Source: Desarmillaria ectypa
Lineage: Eukaryota > Basidiomycota > Agaricomycetes > Agaricales > Physalacriaceae
Direction: 5' to 3'
DNA length: 64,000 bases
NCBI GenBank assembly: GCA_030407005.1
Contig: JAUDYN010000003.1
Span: 2,728,001 to 2,792,000 of the forward strand
The position numbers and the translations under genes were made by a program. Shown piece by piece: positions 60,182 to 64,000 of the stretch. Within the stretch, counting starts at the first letter, position 1. Each line of letters starts with the position of its first letter. Under the pieces are notes generated by a model. It made no database searches and was not told where the DNA came from. It worked only from the letters and a program-made list of their open reading frames with translations.

Positions 60182-61071
60182 ATGGGTGACAAGTCACCAC
60201 GTACTTTGCTTGTGACAACTTACTTGGAAATGACCACCGCAAACTACGAGTTGCTACTGGCAACGCGATACGACCCGCTGCTGGAGCGGTTGGGATGGAA
60301 CTATGACGAGTTGCGACCGTCACCATTTCTGCTGCTGCGATATCACCACGATCGCCTTGTCGCTGCCGCAGAGCAGCACGGCTGGAGAGAAGCTGTAGGG
60401 CTCTCATATACTGCATTGAAGACGGCGGCGCAGGAAGCGGTGAGCAACGCAACGGACAAGTCATCACGGGCATACAAAGTAAGAAATTCTCGGCTTGTTG
60501 TCAGTACAGAAACTGACTCAAATAGGTGCGCATAACCCTCTCACAGTCGGGCAACCTCACGGCCTCTGCGACACCCACCCCGCCACTCGCGTACGACCCG
60601 ACGTCGCCCGCCTTCTTCAAACCCAACTCGGACAGTGGCACCCTCTACGGCCAGGTGTTCGCCGTCACCATCGACACCCAGCCAACGCCTACTTCACTTT
60701 TCACATCGACCAAGACAACCCGCCGTCAAGTCTACGATGATGCCAGATCGCGCGCCGCCCTCCCGCCCGTCGGCGCTTCATCCAGCGCTTCGTCAACCCT
60801 CTCAGAAGTCATCCTCCACAATGAGCACGGCGCCATCACCGAGGCGTCCGTGTCCAATATCGCCTTTTACCGCTCCCCTCACTGGATAACGCCCCGCCTC
60901 AGCACGGGTTGCCTCCCCGGCGTTCTTAGGCGGTGGATGATTGAGCAGGGACGCATAAGAGAGGCACCAGAAGATAATGCTTTCACCCTCGACAACGTCA
61001 GGCCTGGAGACTGGGTCCTTGTCTTTAACAGTGTCTCTGGGTGCCGCGTCGGCAGGATACAGGGGGGCTGA
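60182..61071 (+). CDS. Class IV aminotransferase, aminodeoxychorismate lyase-like
   Basis: The enzyme family uses PLP; fungal members of this type release pyruvate from aminodeoxychorismate to make p-aminobenzoate for folate. Two exons, 60182-60478 and 60526-61071, join at AYK/VRITLS. The first encodes LLVTTYLEMT...ERLGWNYDELRP. The second has LFTSTKTTRRQVYDDAR, where Lys near residue 162 is the likely PLP lysine. It then has SEVILHNEHGAITEASVSNIAFYR and STGCLPGVLRRWMIEQGRI, the typical fold-type IV block. The length of 279 residues fits the family. It converges with UTP13, only 134 bp apart. Substrate is inferred; a D-amino-acid or branched-chain aminotransferase is less likely. Confidence 0.8.
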
Positions 61072-61205
61072 ATGTTATCCTGTGTTATATCCTGCACAAC
61101 ATTTTGGGTTTGGGTTTGGGTTTGTGATCGTCATATGGGGTTTTTGATTTTTTGAACAGAAGTACATCTCCTGTGTATCAAATACAATACTTTTTAGTGG
61201 CACCG

Positions 61206-64000
61206 TTATACATACAACGGTTCATCGACATCCATACTACCATCGTCCCCATCGAACATCCCGTCATCCATCTCGCCCAAGATATAATCCACCATATAGC
61301 TCTCCTGCACCAGCTTCTCTGTTCGGGAAAGGTGTCGCTCCGTATATGGTATCAGCGCATCAATGAGCTCCTTCAGCGCCGTACTACTTTTCTCATCCTC
61401 TTGCCCAAAGTTCACATGGAAGGCCTTGCTCATGTCCTCCGACGACTTCAGTTTGACAATAGCAAATAGCACTCCCTGCGCTACAGCACTCGTCTTCGCA
61501 TTGGCATTCCAGTCCCGGACGTACCGCAGCAGCTTAACGAGATCTGGCCCGTACAGCGTCCGGATCACTCGGTCCATTGAGGCATTGCCCGAAACCGAAC
61601 CTGCTGTTTCATCCTGAGATGATCGCACGTCCTTGAACAGTGACAACAATCGACCTGGTTGCTCCATCGCCAGGGCGAGCTCAATGGCCCGGCGGTAGTC
61701 TTTCAGGGATATATAGTTTGTAAAGTCTTGTTCCCTATTTTTACATCAGCACACATCAGACCAGAGAATAGAAAGAAATTTTCACTTTAAGACTAGATCG
61801 GCCCTCTTCGACTCCTTCACTTCCTCTTCCTCCTGCGTACTGTCTTGCCAAAAGGTAATGACAGAATCTGCAGCACCGGAAACGATAGTTTGGTCATCGG
61901 CGCTTACGGCTAAAGCCCAGACCTAGAAGAAGCCTTAGTCACAGGACCGTAAAGCACCCAAACGAGGCACACACACCTTGTCTTCATGATTATCCAAAGT
62001 TACCATACATTCCTCTTCCCTCACGTTCCACACCTTCACCAATCCATCCGACCCTGCACTGACCAGCTGCATCCCAAAGTTAAGGAAATCGACTCTCAAG
62101 ACAGAATTCGTATGGCCCTCAAAAGTCTTGACACATGAAAAATCATCCAAATTCCACAGCTTGACGGTTTTGTCCCCGCTCCCCGTAGCTAGCACCCTCT
62201 CAGCCCGACCAAACTTGACACTCCACACGCCCCGCTTGTGGCCCTTGCATGTACCCAAGAGCTTCAGGCCCCCACTTGCACCAGTGTACTCAATCGCATA
62301 CACCTTGGCCGTACGATCCTGCGACCCCGACACCAGCATACGATCATTTGGAGCCACATCCAGAGAATTGATGTCCTTCTCATGAGCTTTCAAAGTTAAC
62401 AGGCTTTTGCACCGAACAACATCCGAACCCTCCGCATATGTAGATGGTACCGTGGAAAGATCCCACATTTTTATGGTCCGATCTTGACTCCCTGTGAACA
62501 TGAATCGTAGCTTGGTGGAAGAGTCGGTCTCGTCCGCTTTGCGAGACATGGCGAGGGCCCCGACGCTTTCCGCATGGCCTTCACATAGACCAACGCAGCG
62601 GTAGGCCCCATCTGACGTGCCGGGCGCCCATATTCTTGCAGAACGATCTTTGCTTCCGCTGCCCAAGACACGCCCATTGGCGCTGTGGTCGACGGACAGA
62701 ACAATCTCTTTGTGTCCTTCTAGCAGACGAGCATCGAGAGACGAGGCCGAATACACCCGAACGAGGGAAGAGTTGGTCGCAATGGCCAGGTGGGAGTCCT
62801 TGGAGGATGCTCCAAGGGGTGAAAGGAACGTTGCATCGACAATTTCGTCATTGTACCCAATGAGCTGACGGGTTAGGGAGTGCGACGTGAGAGAGTGGAA
62901 CAGGATATTTTGATCAGCATGGATAGAAACAAGAGTTGATGTTGCCGCATTATATCTGGCAATATCATCAGTGCGCTGCCCAATTATCAGAGGAAATAGC
63001 TTACTGGACGTCAACAATCTGACGCTGCTCTTCTTGGTCAACCGAAATTTGAGAATGCTCGGTCCCTAGAGTGAACAGCGCATTGCCCTCCCTTGCATCC
63101 CAAATCTTTACAACACCATTCTCTCCTCCAGTATAGAAGCGTATATTCTTCGGGTCTGATGAGGTGCCTGTTAAATCTTCATCATGCAACAACCCCACCG
63201 CTTCCACTCTTTCGAGAATCGGAATAGTCTTCAGCAGCCGAGGAGCAGTTTCCTTGCCCTTCCCCTTTCGCTTGGCACTAGAGTGGACAAGACTTAACGA
63301 CGAGAGGTCCCACAAAAGAACGACTGAGTCTCGTCCCCCACTAACTAGCCACTTCCCATCCAAAGACACGTCCAGACCCCGAGGGACGGAAACATGACCC
63401 TCAAGCACAGCACCCGGTTTGCTAGTCGCTCGGGAAGCCTCTGAGAGCTCAAAGATACGTATGCGAGTATCTACGGATGCAGTGATGAGCTGCATTTGGG
63501 TTCTTTGGCTTACGGACGGGTCCTGGGGGTAGTTGAACGTCAAGGCGCTCACTACGCCCCCGTGACCTTTGAACACATGCGTCACGTATCCACGAAGAAT
63601 GTCCCGTACTTTGACGATGCCATCCGCAGAGCCAGAAGCGAGGTAGGTGGATGTGGGGTCAGTTTTACAGACGTGGACCGGGGCGTCATGGGCCTTAGCT
63701 ATGACGCGGATTGGCTGGACGGGTTTTTCGATGGAATCTAGCGACCGTGGAAGCTCGAAGATACGAAGAGAAAGCGAGGAAGTAAAAGCGAGAAGGTGTG
63801 TCGAGGAAGGGGAAACACATATTGATGTTACCGATTGTGTATCCTACGTACATGTCAGTGTCAAGTTAAAAAATAGTACCAGGTACTCACACCCGCAAAC
63901 GTGCATATTTGGGTGCCCGTCGACACCTCAGTCAATAGCAATTCTTCTCCAATAGAAGTCACGAGTCTCTGTCCATCTGGAAGGACTGCAACGGGTCCTC
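61206..64000 (-). CDS. UTP13: U3 snoRNP / SSU processome WD40 protein (5' end outside window)
   Basis: UTP13 (TBL3 in animals) is part of the UTP-B complex of the small-subunit processome and acts in 18S rRNA maturation in the nucleolus. The minus strand encodes tandem WD40 repeats from the right edge: LPDGQRLVTSIGEELL, FKGHGGVVSALTF, SGGRDSVVLLWDL, YTGGENGVVKIWD, LEGHKEIVLSVDH, GSKDRSARIWAPG, GSQDRTIKMWDL, GSQDRTAKVYAIE, GSGDKTVKLWNLD and SAGSDGLVKVWNV. It ends with a C-terminal Utp13 domain (NYISLKDYRRAIELALAMEQP...LFKDV...HVNFGQEDEKSS). The stop is TAA at 61206. Introns lie near 61740-61790, 61925-61975 and 62990-63002. The N-terminus and start codon lie beyond the window. Confidence 0.92.

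Noticed and set aside
61095..61127. Telomere-like TTTGGG repeats
   Set aside because: Only about three units of GGGTTT in the short gap between two convergent genes; the usual fungal telomere unit is TTAGGG and the location is internal.

Overview
This window looks like nuclear DNA of a filamentous basidiomycete, most likely an Agaricomycete (inference). Host genes are compact, CpG-rich and split by many introns of about 45-70 bp with GT-AG borders. They include fungal or widely conserved eukaryotic families: ERG5/CYP61, PRP17, UTP13, an NBR1-type autophagy receptor, an SLC33A1-type transporter and an F-box/WD40 protein. No bacterial-style operons, tRNA, rRNA or CRISPR arrays were seen.

Layout. 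(1) 1-7,643: the 5' portion of an acetyl-CoA transporter gene (minus, running off the left edge), a ten-exon cytochrome P450 (plus), and convergent to it ERG5, the sterol C-22 desaturase P450 (minus). (2) 7,644-8,642: an AT-rich intergenic stretch with a ~240 bp foldback repeat. (3) 8,643-43,779: about 35 kb of nested LTR retrotransposons, poor in CpG and riddled with TGA/TAG codons. Named here: A (complete, plus, TSD GTTGG), B (complete, minus, TSD TATAC, youngest-looking), D, E, G (minus, partial), F and C (plus, partial), solo LTRs Z and Y, fragments of a C-type LTR, and two inverted copies of a long LTR-like unit X. A-G are Ty3/gypsy chromoviruses. (4) 43,780-64,000: a small lysine-rich protein gene, PRP17, an F-box/WD40 gene, a decayed cupin_5-like fragment, an NBR1-like selective autophagy receptor (minus), an aminodeoxychorismate-lyase-like enzyme (plus) and the UTP13 ribosome-biogenesis gene (minus, running off the right edge).

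The most unusual biology is in the retrotransposons. Their primer-binding site is a 13-nt complement of a sequence in their own LTR, placed 34-35 nt from the start of a TATATAAG/A box. The pair covaries between families, which points to Tf1/sushi-type self-priming. The copies that keep their 5' internal region carry an extra reading frame upstream of Gag that starts with a conserved hydrophobic, membrane-anchor-like segment. The gag stop is followed by a hairpin and pol lies in the -1 frame, suggesting -1 frameshifting. The C-terminus of the integrase has a chromodomain followed by a second chromo-like module. All four reverse transcriptase copies carry an Asn for one of the two catalytic Asp residues, so none looks active.

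Exon borders quoted here were derived by eye from splice signals and frame continuity; family names come from motif recognition, not from a database search.
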